The notes beneath the pieces are model-generated. The model was not told the origin of the DNA. It worked only from the letters and a program-made list of their open reading frames with translations, and did not search any database. Of a stretch of DNA of 64,000 nucleotides, positions 40,663 to 50,808 are shown piece after piece. The stretch's first letter is position 1; every line of letters starts with the position of its first letter. The translations under genes and the position numbers were made by a program. The stretch is from Trabulsiella odontotermitis (GTDB lineage Bacteria > Pseudomonadota > Gammaproteobacteria > Enterobacterales > Enterobacteriaceae): assembly GCF_001297775.1 (NCBI RefSeq), contig NZ_LIFX01000011.1, forward strand, positions 62,001-126,000, written 5' to 3'.

Positions 40663-41142
40663 ATGTTTCTTAAGCACGAAGATTTTGCCACCGTGGTGCG
40701 TTCAACGCCGCTCATCTCTATAGATTTGATCGTCGAGAACGCGCGTGGGGAATTTCTGCTCGGGAAACGCAATAACCGTCCGGCACAGGGCTACTGGTTC
40801 GTGCCGGGCGGGCGCGTGCAGAAGGACGAGACGCTTGCTGACGCCTTTGCCCGTCTGACGGAGGCGGAATTGGGTCTGCGCCTGCCGATGTCAGCAGGGG
40901 AATTTTACGGAGTCTGGCAGCACTTCTATGACGACAACTTTTCCGGCACTGATTTCACCACCCACTATGTGGTGCTTGGTTTCCGCCTGAAAGTGGACGC
41001 AGACGCGCTGAATTTACCGGTCGAACAGCATAACGACTACAGCTGGCTGACGTCAGCGGAACTGCTGGCCGCCGATAACGTGCATGACAACAGCCGCGCC
41101 TACTTTCTCGTTGAGAAGCGTGCTGAGGTGCCGGGACTATGA
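40663..41142 (+). CDS. gmm: GDP-mannose mannosyl hydrolase
   Basis: A 159-residue Nudix-family enzyme (WcaH) that hydrolyses GDP-mannose and GDP-glucose to sugar and GDP, probably balancing nucleotide-sugar levels. The Nudix segment [23 protein letters not shown] lacks the usual catalytic glutamate pair, as is known for this unusual glycosyl-cleaving subfamily. GDP contacts are expected around [14 protein letters not shown]. Its stop overlaps wcaI by 4 bases. Confidence 0.95.
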   Translation: MFLKHEDFATVVRSTPLISIDLIVENARGEFLLGKRNNRPAQGYWFVPGGRVQKDETLADAFARLTEAELGLRLPMSAGEFYGVWQHFYDDNFSGTDFTTHYVVLGFRLKVDADALNLPVEQHNDYSWLTSAELLAADNVHDNSRAYFLVEKRAEVPGL

Positions 41143-42362
41143 AGATTCTGGTTTACGGCATTAATTATTCGCCCGAGCTGACCGGCATCGGTAAATACAC
41201 CGGGGAAATGGTTGAGTGGATGGCCCGTCAGGGTCATGAAGTGCGGGTGATCACCGCACCGCCTTACTACCCGGAATGGAAAATCGGCGAGCGTTATTCC
41301 GCCTGGCGTTACCGCCGGGAAGAGGGCGACGCCACCGTCTGGCGCTGCCCGCTGTACGTGCCGAAACAGCCTTCCACGCTGAAACGCCTGTTGCACCTCG
41401 GCAGTTTTGCCCTCAGCAGCTTTTTCCCGCTGATGGCGCAGCGTCGCTGGAAACCGGACCGCATCATCGGTGTGGTGCCGACGCTGTTCTGCACGCCGGG
41501 CATGCGCCTGCTGGCGAAACTCTCCGGGGCGCGCACGTTGCTGCATATCCAGGATTACGAAGTCGATGCGATGCTCGGTCTCGGCATGGCCGGGAAGGGT
41601 AATGGCGGCAAAGTGGCGAAACTGGCCAGCGCCTTTGAGCGCAGCGGCCTGCATAACGTCGACAACGTCTCCACGATTTCACGTTCGATGATGCACAAAG
41701 CGCAGGAGAAAGGCGTTCCTGCGGAGAAAGTGATTTTCTTCCCCAACTGGTCAGAAGTGGCGCGTTTTCGCGACGTCAGTGCGACGCAGGTGGCGGTATT
41801 GCGCGAACAACTGGGGTTACCCGCCGATCAAAAAATCATTCTTTATTCCGGCAACATCGGGGAAAAACAGGGGCTGGAGAGCGTTATTGACGCGGCTTCG
41901 CAACTGCAACATCAGCCATGGCTGTTCGTGATCGTCGGGCAGGGCGGCGGGAAAGCACGGCTGGAAAAACTGGCGGCAGAGCGTGGCTTAAATAACGTGC
42001 GCTTTTTCCCGCTACAGCCGTATGAAGCGTTGCCCGCGCTGCTGAAAATGGGCGATTGCCATCTGGTGATTCAGAAGCGCGGTGCCGCGGATGCGGTGCT
42101 GCCGTCGAAGCTGACGAATATTCTCGCGGTCGGCGGCAACGCGGTGATCACCGCTGAGGCGGAAACCGAACTGGGGCAACTGTGCAGCGCCATTCCAGGG
42201 ATCGCGGTTTGCGTCGAGCCGGAATCCGTTCCGGCGCTGGTGACAGGAATTGAAAGCGCGCTGGCGCTGCCGAAAGAAAACCGGCTGGCGCATGAGTACG
42301 CTGAGCGCACGCTCGAAAAAGAGAACGTGCTGAGCCAATTTATTGCTGATATTCGGGGTTAA
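41139..42362 (+). CDS. wcaI: Colanic acid glycosyltransferase WcaI
   Basis: A 407-residue GT-B transferase of the GT4 family. [23 protein letters not shown] is the N-terminal acceptor motif and [17 protein letters not shown] starts the donor domain; [17 protein letters not shown] replaces the usual EGxGL stretch. In E. coli it is assigned to adding the first fucose to the undecaprenyl-linked glucose. manC begins 3 bases after the stop. Confidence 0.94.
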   Translation: MKILVYGINYSPELTGIGKYTGEMVEWMARQGHEVRVITAPPYYPEWKIGERYSAWRYRREEGDATVWRCPLYVPKQPSTLKRLLHLGSFALSSFFPLMAQRRWKPDRIIGVVPTLFCTPGMRLLAKLSGARTLLHIQDYEVDAMLGLGMAGKGNGGKVAKLASAFERSGLHNVDNVSTISRSMMHKAQEKGVPAEKVIFFPNWSEVARFRDVSATQVAVLREQLGLPADQKIILYSGNIGEKQGLESVIDAASQLQHQPWLFVIVGQGGGKARLEKLAAERGLNNVRFFPLQPYEALPALLKMGDCHLVIQKRGAADAVLPSKLTNILAVGGNAVITAEAETELGQLCSAIPGIAVCVEPESVPALVTGIESALALPKENRLAHEYAERTLEKENVLSQFIADIRG

Positions 42363-42365
42363 ACA

Positions 42366-43802
42366 ATGAGTCAGTCACAGTTATTTCCCGTCGTGATGGC
42401 CGGTGGCTCCGGCAGCCGTTTATGGCCGCTGTCCCGTGTGCTTTATCCCAAACAGTTTCTCTGCCTGAAAGGGGAACTGACCATGCTGCAGGCAACGATT
42501 AACCGTCTTAACGGCGTGGAGTGCGAAAGCCCGGTGGTGATCTGCAACGAACAGCACCGTTTTATCGTGGCCGAGCAACTGCGTCAGCTCAACAAGCTAA
42601 CGGAAAACATTATTCTTGAACCGGCAGGGCGTAATACCGCCCCGGCGATTGCCCTGGCGGCGCTGGCGGCGAAACGCAACTGCCCGGATAACGATCCGCT
42701 GATGCTGGTGCTGGCGGCGGACCATGTCATTCAGAATGAAGAGGCCTTCCGCACCGCCGTGCGCAATGCCATGCCGTATGCCGAAAGCGGCAAGCTGGTG
42801 ACTTTCGGCATCGTGCCGGATCTGCCGGAAACCGGCTATGGCTACATTCGCCGTGGCGAAGTCTGCCCGGGCGAAAAAGACGCGGTGGCCTTTGAAGTGG
42901 CGCAGTTCGTCGAAAAACCGAATCTCGATACCGCGCAGGCGTATGTCTCCAGCGGTGAATACTACTGGAACAGCGGCATGTTCCTGTTCCGCGCCGGACG
43001 CTACCTTGAAGAACTGAAAAAATACCGCCCGGATATTCTCGAGGCCTGCGAAAACGCCATGAACGTCACGGACCCGGATCTCGATTTTATTCGCGTCGAA
43101 GAAGCGGCATTTCTCGCCTGCCCGGAAGAGTCGGTCGACTATGCGGTGATGGAACGTACCGCGGATGCGGTGGTGATGCCGATGGACGCTGGCTGGAGCG
43201 ATGTCGGTTCGTGGTCTTCGCTGTGGGAAATCAGCGCCCATACCGCCGAAGGCAATGTGCACCATGGTGACGTTATCAGCCACAAAACCGAAAACAGCTA
43301 TGTGTATGCGGAATCTGGCCTGGTGACCACCGTCGGGGTGAAAGATCTGGTGGTGGTACAGACCAAAGATGCGGTGCTGATTGCGGATCGCAACGCCGTG
43401 CAGGATGTGAAAAAAGTGGTGGAACAGATTAAAGCTGATGGCCGCCACGAGCACCATATTCACCGTGAAGTGTATCGCCCGTGGGGCAAATACGACTCCA
43501 TTGATTCCGGCGAACGCTATCAGGTGAAACGCATCACCGTGAAGCCCGGTGAGGGACTCTCATTACAGATGCACCACCACCGTGCGGAGCACTGGATTGT
43601 GGTGGCCGGTACCGCCAAAGTCACTATCAATAATGAAATCAAATTGTTGGGAGAAAACGAGTCGATCTATATCCCGCTCGGTGCTACCCACTGTCTGGAA
43701 AACCCCGGGAAGATCCCGCTCGACCTGATTGAAGTCCGCTCCGGCGCGTACCTCGAAGAGGATGACATCGTGCGATTTGCGGATCGGTACGGACGCGTTT
43801 AG
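42366..43802 (+). CDS. manC: Mannose-1-phosphate guanylyltransferase
   Basis: A 478-residue enzyme (CpsB) that makes GDP-mannose from mannose 1-phosphate and GTP for the fucose branch of colanic acid. The nucleotidyltransferase signature is [21 protein letters not shown] at the N-terminus, with the [10 protein letters not shown] and NSGMFLF motifs. The C-terminal cupin (about 370-470) has [17 protein letters not shown], the domain of type II phosphomannose isomerases, though the isomerase activity is usually supplied by ManA. A REP element follows it. Confidence 0.96.
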   Translation: MSQSQLFPVVMAGGSGSRLWPLSRVLYPKQFLCLKGELTMLQATINRLNGVECESPVVICNEQHRFIVAEQLRQLNKLTENIILEPAGRNTAPAIALAALAAKRNCPDNDPLMLVLAADHVIQNEEAFRTAVRNAMPYAESGKLVTFGIVPDLPETGYGYIRRGEVCPGEKDAVAFEVAQFVEKPNLDTAQAYVSSGEYYWNSGMFLFRAGRYLEELKKYRPDILEACENAMNVTDPDLDFIRVEEAAFLACPEESVDYAVMERTADAVVMPMDAGWSDVGSWSSLWEISAHTAEGNVHHGDVISHKTENSYVYAESGLVTTVGVKDLVVVQTKDAVLIADRNAVQDVKKVVEQIKADGRHEHHIHREVYRPWGKYDSIDSGERYQVKRITVKPGEGLSLQMHHHRAEHWIVVAGTAKVTINNEIKLLGENESIYIPLGATHCLENPGKIPLDLIEVRSGAYLEEDDIVRFADRYGRV

Positions 43803-43811
43803 CGCGTATTA

Positions 43812-43847
43812 CCTTGCCCGGTGGCGCTGTGCTTACCGGGCCTACGG
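43812..43847. repeat. REP element between manC and manB
   Basis: TTGCCCGGTGGCGCTGTGCT followed by TACCGGGCCTACGG is a standard enterobacterial REP (PU) palindrome. It can stabilise the upstream mRNA and pause polymerase. K-12 carries REP sequence at the equivalent place. Confidence 0.85.
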
Positions 43848-43939
43848 ACTGGCGCATCGCCATCCGGCGATGAAAACAACTCAATAAAAAATGACCTGCG
43901 AGGGTCAGGGCTCACTGTTGCCTGAAAAAGGGTAAAACC

Positions 43940-45310
43940 ATGACAAAATTGACCTGTTTTAAAGCCTACGATATTCGCGGCAAGCTGGGTGAAGAGCTGA
44001 ATGAAGATATCGCGTGGCGCATTGGCCGCGCGTATGGCGAATACCTGAAACCGAAAACCATCGTCCTCGGCGGCGATGTGCGCCTGACCAGCGAAACGCT
44101 GAAACTGGCGCTGGCAAAAGGCCTGCGTGACGCGGGCGTTGATGTGCTGGACATCGGCCTGTCCGGTACGGAAGAGATTTACTTTGCCACGTTCCACCTC
44201 GGCGTGGACGGCGGCATTGAAGTGACTGCCAGCCATAACCCGATGGATTACAACGGCATGAAACTGGTGCGCGAAGGTGCGCGCCCCATCAGCGGCGACA
44301 CCGGCCTGCGCGATGTGCAGCGTCTGGCGGAAGCCAATGATTTCCCGCCGGTGAATGAGGCGAAACGCGGCAGTTATCAGAAAATCGACCTGCGCGATGC
44401 CTACATTGACCACCTGCTTGGCTACATCAACACCAAAAACCTGACGCCGCTGAAGCTGGTGATTAATTCCGGTAACGGCGCGGCAGGCCCGGTGATTGAC
44501 GCTCTGGAAGCCCGCTTTCGGTCCCACAACGTACCGGTAACTTTCATCAAAGTCCACAACACCCCGGACGGCAATTTCCCTAACGGTATTCCGAACCCGC
44601 TGCTGCCGGAATGTCGCGCCGATACCCGCAACGCCGTCATTGAACATGGCGCGGATATGGGTATCGCCTTTGACGGCGATTTCGACCGCTGTTTCCTGTT
44701 CGATGAAAACGGCCAGTTCATTGAGGGCTACTACATTGTTGGCCTGCTGGCGGAAGCGTTCCTTGAGAAAAACCCCGGCGCAAAAATCATTCATGACCCG
44801 CGTTTGTCCTGGAACACCGTTGATGTGGTGAGCGCGGCGGGTGGCACGCCGGTGATGTCCAAAACCGGCCACGCGTTTATCAAAGAGCGCATGCGTCAGG
44901 AAGACGCCATTTATGGCGGCGAAATGAGCGCCCATCACTATTTCCGTGATTTTGCCTACTGCGACAGCGGGATGATCCCGTGGCTGCTGGTGACGGAGCT
45001 GTTGTGCCTGAAAGGGCAGACGCTTGGCGAACTGGTGCGCGACCGCATGGCGGCGTTCCCGGCGAGCGGCGAAATCAACAGCACGCTGGCAGAGCCTGCG
45101 GCAGCGATTGCCCGGGTCGAACAGCACTTTGCTCAGGATGCGCTGGAGATTGACCGTACCGACGGCATCAGCGTGGCGTATGCCGACTGGCGTTTCAACC
45201 TGCGTTCATCGAACACCGAACCGGTGGTGCGGCTGAACGTGGAATCACGCGGCAATCCGGCGCTGATGGAAGCGCGAACGAAGGACATTCTGGCGCTGTT
45301 GAAACAGTAA
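43940..45310 (+). CDS. manB: Phosphomannomutase
   Basis: A 456-residue phosphohexomutase (CpsG) that interconverts mannose 6-phosphate and mannose 1-phosphate. The phosphoserine loop is [13 protein letters not shown] (Ser about 98), the metal loop is DGDFDRCFL, the sugar loop [10 protein letters not shown], and the phosphate site [10 protein letters not shown]. It supplies ManC. GAGGGTCAGGGC and AAAAAGGGTAAAACC precede the start. Confidence 0.97.
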   Translation: MTKLTCFKAYDIRGKLGEELNEDIAWRIGRAYGEYLKPKTIVLGGDVRLTSETLKLALAKGLRDAGVDVLDIGLSGTEEIYFATFHLGVDGGIEVTASHNPMDYNGMKLVREGARPISGDTGLRDVQRLAEANDFPPVNEAKRGSYQKIDLRDAYIDHLLGYINTKNLTPLKLVINSGNGAAGPVIDALEARFRSHNVPVTFIKVHNTPDGNFPNGIPNPLLPECRADTRNAVIEHGADMGIAFDGDFDRCFLFDENGQFIEGYYIVGLLAEAFLEKNPGAKIIHDPRLSWNTVDVVSAAGGTPVMSKTGHAFIKERMRQEDAIYGGEMSAHHYFRDFAYCDSGMIPWLLVTELLCLKGQTLGELVRDRMAAFPASGEINSTLAEPAAAIARVEQHFAQDALEIDRTDGISVAYADWRFNLRSSNTEPVVRLNVESRGNPALMEARTKDILALLKQ

Positions 45311-45314
45311 ACCC

Positions 45315-45340
45315 TTCCCCTCCTGGACGGGAGGGGAAAA
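45315..45340 (+). other. Hairpin between manB and wcaJ
   Basis: TTCCCCTCC-TGGAC-GGGAGGGGA is a strong GC stem five bases after the manB stop, followed by AAAATCTCT instead of T residues. It may slow polymerase or shield the mRNA within the operon. Confidence 0.5.
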
Positions 45341-45359
45341 TCTCTGAACAGGAACAACG

Positions 45360-46754
45360 ATGACGACTCTAAGAAAGCGCGAACGAGCCAAAACGAATGC
45401 ATCGTTAATCTCAATGGTGCAGCGATTCTCTGATATCACCATCATGGTCGGTGGCCTGTGGCTGGTCTGTAAGGGAGCGGCACTGCCCTTTCTGTATATG
45501 CATTTGCTGATGGCGTTGATGACCCTGGTCGTCTTTCAGATGATCGGCGGGATGACTGATTTTTACCGTTCATGGCGTGGCGTACGAATCTCAACAGAAC
45601 TGTTGTTACTGCTGCAAAACTGGACACTGAGTATGGTGTTCAGCGCCGGGCTGCTGGCATTTAACGATGATTTCAACAACAGCTTCAGCATCTGGCTGGC
45701 GTGGTATTTACTCAGCACCACCGGCATGGTGGTGAGCCGGGCGTTTATCCGTTCCGGCGCGGGCTGGCTGCGCAATCAGGGCTACAACACGCGTCGCGTG
45801 GCGGTAGCCGGTGATTTACCGGTCGGGCAGGCGCTGCTCGACAGCTTCCGCAATCAACCGTGGTTAGGTTACGAAGTGATCGGCACCTATCACGATCCCA
45901 AACCGGGCGGCGTGGGTGCCGACTGGGCCGGGAATACCCAGCAACTGCTCGAAGATGCTCGCGCGGGCAAGATCCACAACGTCTATATCGCCATGCCGAT
46001 GCGTGACGAATCCTGCATCAAAAAACTGGTCCGCGACCTTGCGGATACCACCTGCTCGGTGATCCTGATCCCCGATGTCTTCACTTTTAACATTCTTCAT
46101 TCCCGCGTCGAAGAAGTGAACGGCGTACCGGTCGTGCCGCTGTATGACACGCCGTTGTCGGGCACCAACCGGGTATTGAAACGCCTGGAAGATATCGTCC
46201 TTTCCGCTTTTATTTTGCTGTTGATCTCCCCGGTGCTGTGCGCGATTGCGCTGGCCGTAAAACTGAGTTCGCCCGGCCCGATCATCTTCCGCCAGACCCG
46301 CTACGGGATGGATGGCAAGCCGATCATGGTGTGGAAATTCCGTTCGATGCGGGTGATGGAAAACGACAAAGTGGTGACTCAGGCGACGCAGAACGATCCG
46401 CGCGTCACGAAAGTGGGGAACTTTCTGCGCCGCACCTCGCTCGATGAGCTGCCGCAGTTCGTCAATGTGCTGACGGGCGGCATGTCGATTGTCGGCCCGC
46501 GTCCGCATGCGGTGGCGCATAACGAACAGTATCGTCCGCTGATCCTCGGCTACATGCTGCGTCACAAAGTCAAACCGGGGATCACCGGCTGGGCGCAAAT
46601 CAACGGCTGGCGCGGTGAAACCGACACGCTGGAAAAAATGGAAAAACGCATTGAGTTCGATCTCGAGTACATCCGCGAATGGAGCCTCTGGTTCGACATC
46701 AAAATTGTTTTTCTCACGGTGTTCAAAGGCTTTGTTAACAAAGCGGCGTATTGA
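45360..46754 (+). CDS. wcaJ: Undecaprenyl-phosphate glucose phosphotransferase WcaJ
   Basis: A 464-residue polyisoprenyl-phosphate hexose-1-phosphate transferase that starts colanic acid by moving glucose 1-phosphate from UDP-glucose to undecaprenyl phosphate. Several N-terminal helices (about 30-140) precede a cytosolic Rossmann-like section and a C-terminal sugar transferase domain with KRLEDIVLSAFILLLISPV, KFRSMR, RTSLDELPQFVNVL and GPRPHAVAHN. It is the initiating enzyme, genetically separate from the O-antigen start, which uses WecA. Confidence 0.96.
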   Translation: MTTLRKRERAKTNASLISMVQRFSDITIMVGGLWLVCKGAALPFLYMHLLMALMTLVVFQMIGGMTDFYRSWRGVRISTELLLLLQNWTLSMVFSAGLLAFNDDFNNSFSIWLAWYLLSTTGMVVSRAFIRSGAGWLRNQGYNTRRVAVAGDLPVGQALLDSFRNQPWLGYEVIGTYHDPKPGGVGADWAGNTQQLLEDARAGKIHNVYIAMPMRDESCIKKLVRDLADTTCSVILIPDVFTFNILHSRVEEVNGVPVVPLYDTPLSGTNRVLKRLEDIVLSAFILLLISPVLCAIALAVKLSSPGPIIFRQTRYGMDGKPIMVWKFRSMRVMENDKVVTQATQNDPRVTKVGNFLRRTSLDELPQFVNVLTGGMSIVGPRPHAVAHNEQYRPLILGYMLRHKVKPGITGWAQINGWRGETDTLEKMEKRIEFDLEYIREWSLWFDIKIVFLTVFKGFVNKAAY

Positions 46755-46763
46755 GGTAGCGGC

Positions 46764-48242
46764 ATGAGCCTGAGAGAAAGAACCATCAGCGGCGCGAAAT
46801 GGTCGGCGATGGCGACGATCGTCATTATCGGCCTCGGCCTGGTGCAGATGACCGTGCTGGCACGGATCATCGATAACCACCAGTTTGGTCTGCTGACGGT
46901 GTCGCTGGTGATCATCGCGCTGGCCGATACGCTGTCGGATTTTGGCATTGCCAACTCCATTATCCAGCGCAAAGAGATCAGCCATCTGGAGCTCACTACG
47001 CTGTACTGGCTGAACGTCGGGCTGGGGATTGTGGTGTTCGTTGCTGTCTTTTTGCTGAGCGACCTGATCGCTGATGTGTTGAATAACCCGGATCTCGCGC
47101 CGCTGATGCGTACGCTGTCGTTCGCGTTTGTCGTCATTCCTCACGGGCAGCAGTTCCGCGCACTGATGCAAAAAGAGCTGGAGTTCAACAAAATCGGCAT
47201 GATCGAAACCTCTGCCGTGCTGGCGGGGTTTACCTTTACGGTCATCAGCGCGCACTTCTGGCCGGTGGCGATGACCGCCATTCTGGGATACCTGGTCAAC
47301 AGTGCGGTACGTACGCTGCTGTTTGGCTGGTTCGGTCGCAAGATTTATCGCCCCGGACTGCATTTTTCGCTGGCGTCGGTCTCTTCCAACCTGCGCTTTG
47401 GCGCCTGGCTGACGGCGGACAGCATCATCAATTACGTCAATACCAACCTCTCCACACTGGTGCTGGCGCGTATTCTCGGCGCCAGCGTGGCGGGCGGTTA
47501 TAACCTGGCTTACAACGTGGCTGTGGTACCGCCAATGAAGCTCAACCCGATCATCACCCGCGTGCTGTTCCCGGCGTTCGCCAAAATTCAGGATGACACC
47601 GAAAAACTGCGCGTGAACTTTTACAAGCTGCTGTCGGTGGTGGGCATTATCAATTTTCCGGCGCTGCTGGGGCTGATGGTGGTCAGCAACAATTTTGTGC
47701 CGCTGGTGTTTGGCGAGAAGTGGGCGGGCATCATCCCCATTCTGCAACTGTTGTGCATCGTCGGGCTGCTGCGCTCAGTGGGGAACCCGATTGGCTCGCT
47801 GCTGATGGCCAAGGCGCGCGTCGATATCAGCTTCAAATTCAACGTTTTTAAAACGTTTCTGTTCATTCCCGCCATCATCATTGGCGGCCACCTTGCCGGG
47901 GCACTGGGCGTGACGCTCGGTTTCCTGCTGGTGCAAATCATCAATACCGTGCTCAGCTATTTCGTGATGATCAAACCGGTGCTTGGTTCAAGCTACCGCG
48001 AGTACATCCTGAGTCTGTGGTTACCGTTTTATCTCTCGCTCCCGACACTGGTGGTCAGTTACGCGCTGGGCATTCTGCTCAATGGTCACTTGCCGCTATC
48101 GCTGCTGCTGGCGGTGCAGATTGGCGCCGGGGCGCTGGCGTTCCTGGTGATGATAGTGCTGTCGCGTAATGCGCTGGTGGTGGAGATGAAACGCCAGTTG
48201 TGCCGCAACGAAAAAATGAAAACTCTGCTGCGCGCAGGGTGA
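46764..48242 (+). CDS. wzxC: Colanic acid flippase WzxC
   Basis: A 492-residue membrane protein of the polysaccharide transport (MATE-like) superfamily with about fourteen helices. It flips the undecaprenyl-linked colanic repeat unit across the inner membrane for WcaD. SLRERTISGAKWSAMATIVI opens the first helix. It is tightly placed, 9 bases after wcaJ, and ends before the wcaK ribosome site. Confidence 0.95.
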   Translation: MSLRERTISGAKWSAMATIVIIGLGLVQMTVLARIIDNHQFGLLTVSLVIIALADTLSDFGIANSIIQRKEISHLELTTLYWLNVGLGIVVFVAVFLLSDLIADVLNNPDLAPLMRTLSFAFVVIPHGQQFRALMQKELEFNKIGMIETSAVLAGFTFTVISAHFWPVAMTAILGYLVNSAVRTLLFGWFGRKIYRPGLHFSLASVSSNLRFGAWLTADSIINYVNTNLSTLVLARILGASVAGGYNLAYNVAVVPPMKLNPIITRVLFPAFAKIQDDTEKLRVNFYKLLSVVGIINFPALLGLMVVSNNFVPLVFGEKWAGIIPILQLLCIVGLLRSVGNPIGSLLMAKARVDISFKFNVFKTFLFIPAIIIGGHLAGALGVTLGFLLVQIINTVLSYFVMIKPVLGSSYREYILSLWLPFYLSLPTLVVSYALGILLNGHLPLSLLLAVQIGAGALAFLVMIVLSRNALVVEMKRQLCRNEKMKTLLRAG

Positions 48243-48268
48243 AAAGAACCCCCTTTTCAGAGGTCACT

Positions 48269-49549
48269 ATGAAGTTATTGATTCTTGGCAACCATACCTG
48301 CGGCAACCGTGGTGATAGCGCCATTCTTCGTGGGTTGCTCGACGCGATTAACACCCTTGAGCCTGATGCGGACGTGGATGTGATGAGCCGCTATCCGGTG
48401 AGTTCGTCCTGGCTACTCGACCGCCCGGTGATGGGCGATCCGCTCTATTCGCAGATGAAGCAGCACAACAACGCCGCGGGCGTGATGGGGCGGGTGAAAA
48501 AAATGCTTCGCCGCCGCTACCAGCATCAGGTGTTGCTCTCGCGGGTGACCGACAGCGGCAAGCTGCGCAATATCGCCATCGCCCAGGGGTTTACCGATTT
48601 TGTCCGTCTGCTGTCCGGCTACGATGCCATCATTCAGGTGGGCGGCTCGTTTTTCGTTGATCTCTATGGCGTGCCGCAGTTCGAGCACGCGCTCTGTACG
48701 TTCATGGCGAAAAAGCCGCTGTATATGATCGGCCACAGCGTCGGGCCGTTCCAGCAGCCGCAGTTTAACCAACTGGCGAACTATGTTTTTGGTCATTGCG
48801 ATGCGCTGATCCTGCGGGAATCCGTCAGCCTCAACATGATGAAGCGCAGCGACATCGACACGTCAAAAGTCGAGCAGGGCGTCGATACCGCGTGGCTGGT
48901 GGATCACCACGAGGCGGATTTTGTCGCCAGTTACGCGGTGCAGCACTGGCTGCAGGTGATTGCGCAGAAGAAAACGGTCGCCGTGACGCTGCGCGAACTG
49001 GCGCCGTTCGATAAACGCCTCGGTACCACGCAGGAAGCGTATGAAAAAGCGTTTGCTGAGGTGGTGAACCGCATTATTGACGATGGATATCAGGTGGTGG
49101 CGCTGTCGACCTGCACCGGTATCGACAGCTACAACAAAGACGACCGCATGGTGGCGCTGAACCTGCGCAAATACCTGCGCGATCCGTCGCAATACCATGT
49201 GGTGATGGACGAGCTGAACGATCTGGAGATGGGGAAAATCCTCGGCGCCAGCGAGCTGACTGTCGGGACGCGTCTGCATTCGGCGATTATTTCGATGAAC
49301 TTCGGCACGCCTGCCATCGCGATTAACTATGAGCACAAATCGGCGGGCATCATGCAGCAACTGGGCATGCCGGAAATGGCGGTGGATATTCGTCACCTGC
49401 TGGACGGCAGCCTGGGGGCGATGGTCGGCGATACGCTCGGTCAGCTTCCGGCAATCAACGAACGTCTGGCGCAGGCAGTGACCGCCGAACGCGCGGCGGG
49501 CCTGGACATGGTGCAATCGGTACTGGCGCGAATCGGGGAGGTGAAATGA
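48269..49549 (+). CDS. wcaK: Colanic acid pyruvyltransferase WcaK
   Basis: A 426-residue polysaccharide pyruvyl transferase (PF04230 type) that adds the ketal-linked pyruvate to terminal galactose of colanic acid using phosphoenolpyruvate. Motifs include GNHTCGNRGDSAILRGLLD at the N-terminus, QVGGSFFVDLYG and the phosphate/nucleotide side ELTVGTRLHSAI. The start MKLLILGN follows AGAGG; the frame stays open further upstream inside wzxC. wcaL overlaps its stop by 4 bases. Confidence 0.94.
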   Translation: MKLLILGNHTCGNRGDSAILRGLLDAINTLEPDADVDVMSRYPVSSSWLLDRPVMGDPLYSQMKQHNNAAGVMGRVKKMLRRRYQHQVLLSRVTDSGKLRNIAIAQGFTDFVRLLSGYDAIIQVGGSFFVDLYGVPQFEHALCTFMAKKPLYMIGHSVGPFQQPQFNQLANYVFGHCDALILRESVSLNMMKRSDIDTSKVEQGVDTAWLVDHHEADFVASYAVQHWLQVIAQKKTVAVTLRELAPFDKRLGTTQEAYEKAFAEVVNRIIDDGYQVVALSTCTGIDSYNKDDRMVALNLRKYLRDPSQYHVVMDELNDLEMGKILGASELTVGTRLHSAIISMNFGTPAIAINYEHKSAGIMQQLGMPEMAVDIRHLLDGSLGAMVGDTLGQLPAINERLAQAVTAERAAGLDMVQSVLARIGEVK

Positions 49550-50766
49550 AGGTCGGGTTCTTCTTACTGAAATTTCCGCTCTCGTCGGAGACCTTCGTCC
49601 TCAACCAGATCGTGGCGTTTATCGAGATGGGGTATGAGGTGGAGATTGTCGCGCTGCAAAAGGGCGACCTGACCAATACGCATGCGGCTTACAGCAAATA
49701 TCAGCTGGCAGAGAAAACCCGCTGGCTGCTGGATGAGCCGGAGGGCCGGGCAGCAAAGCTGAAGTACCGGGCGCTGCATACCGCACGAGGTCTGACGCGA
49801 CCGGCAACCTGGAAAGCGCTTAACGTCCGGCAATACGGTGACGAGGCGCGTAACCTGATCCTCTCCGCCATTTGCGGCATGATGCCGGAACCGGTCCGCG
49901 CAGATGTGTTTATCGCCCACTTTGGCCCGGCGGGTGTGACTGCCGCCAAACTGCGCGAACTGGGAGTGATTCAGGGCAAAATCGCTACGGTCTTCCACGG
50001 TATCGATATTTCCAGCCGCGAGGTGCTCAACCACTACACACCGGAATATCAGCAGTTATTTCGTCGCGGCGACCTGATGCTGCCGATAAGCGATCTCTGG
50101 TCGCACCGCCTGCAGACCATGGGCTGCCCGGCGCAAAAAATCGCCGTCTCGCGCATGGGTGTGGATATGGACCGCTTTGCGCTGCGTCCGCTCAAAACCC
50201 CCGGCGATACCCTGCAGATTATCTCCGTCGCCCGTCTGACCGAGAAAAAAGGGCTGCATGTGGCGATCGAAGCCTGCCGCCAGTTGAAAGAGCAGGGGGT
50301 GAATTTCCACTATCGCATTCTGGGCATCGGCCCGTGGGAGCGCCGCCTGCGGACGCTGATCGAGCAGTATCAACTGGAAGATGTCGTTGAGATGCCGGGC
50401 TTTAAGCCGAGCCATGAGGTCAAAGCGATGCTCGATGAAGCAGATGTGTTCCTGCTGCCGTCCGTGACCGGCGCCGATGGCGATATGGAAGGGATCCCTG
50501 TTGCACTGATGGAAGCGATGGCGGTGGGCATTCCGGTGGTTTCAACGATTCACAGCGGCATTCCTGAGCTGATCGACGCCAATGAGTCCGGCTGGCTGGT
50601 GCCGGAAAACGATGCCAGCGCGCTGGCTGAACGTCTGCGCGATTTTTGTGCCATCGACCCTGATGCGCTGCAACCGGTAGTGCAACGCGCCCGCCAGAAG
50701 GTCGAAACCGATTTTAATCAGCAGGTGATTAACCAACAGCTGGCGAGCCTGCTGTACGCGCTTTAA
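49546..50766 (+). CDS. wcaL: Colanic acid glycosyltransferase WcaL
   Basis: A 406-residue GT4-type GT-B enzyme. FFLLKFPLSSETFVLNQIV is the acceptor side, VARLTEKKGLHVAIEACR starts the donor domain, and EGIPVALMEAMAVGIPVVST carries the E-x7-E site. It is a colanic acid galactosyl-type transferase by homology. The operon continues with wcaM 42 bases later. Confidence 0.94.
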   Translation: MKVGFFLLKFPLSSETFVLNQIVAFIEMGYEVEIVALQKGDLTNTHAAYSKYQLAEKTRWLLDEPEGRAAKLKYRALHTARGLTRPATWKALNVRQYGDEARNLILSAICGMMPEPVRADVFIAHFGPAGVTAAKLRELGVIQGKIATVFHGIDISSREVLNHYTPEYQQLFRRGDLMLPISDLWSHRLQTMGCPAQKIAVSRMGVDMDRFALRPLKTPGDTLQIISVARLTEKKGLHVAIEACRQLKEQGVNFHYRILGIGPWERRLRTLIEQYQLEDVVEMPGFKPSHEVKAMLDEADVFLLPSVTGADGDMEGIPVALMEAMAVGIPVVSTIHSGIPELIDANESGWLVPENDASALAERLRDFCAIDPDALQPVVQRARQKVETDFNQQVINQQLASLLYAL

Positions 50767-50808
50767 ACCCGGCCCGCCAGGCGGGCTGGTGTATATCAGA
50801 GAGGAATT

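Noticed and set aside
43812-43847. Possible CRISPR or IS end in the manC-manB gap
   Set aside because: A single REP palindrome explains the repeat; there are no spacers, direct repeats or transposase.
43799-45127. 442-codon minus-strand open frame opposite manB
   Set aside because: Shadow of manB; no ribosome site at a sensible start and no recognisable domain.
45864-47747. Long open frame on the minus strand opposite wcaJ and wzxC (627 codons)
   Set aside because: Composition is rich in His, Gln and Arg, typical of the antisense of GC-rich codon usage; it crosses two well-identified plus-strand genes and has no family motifs.
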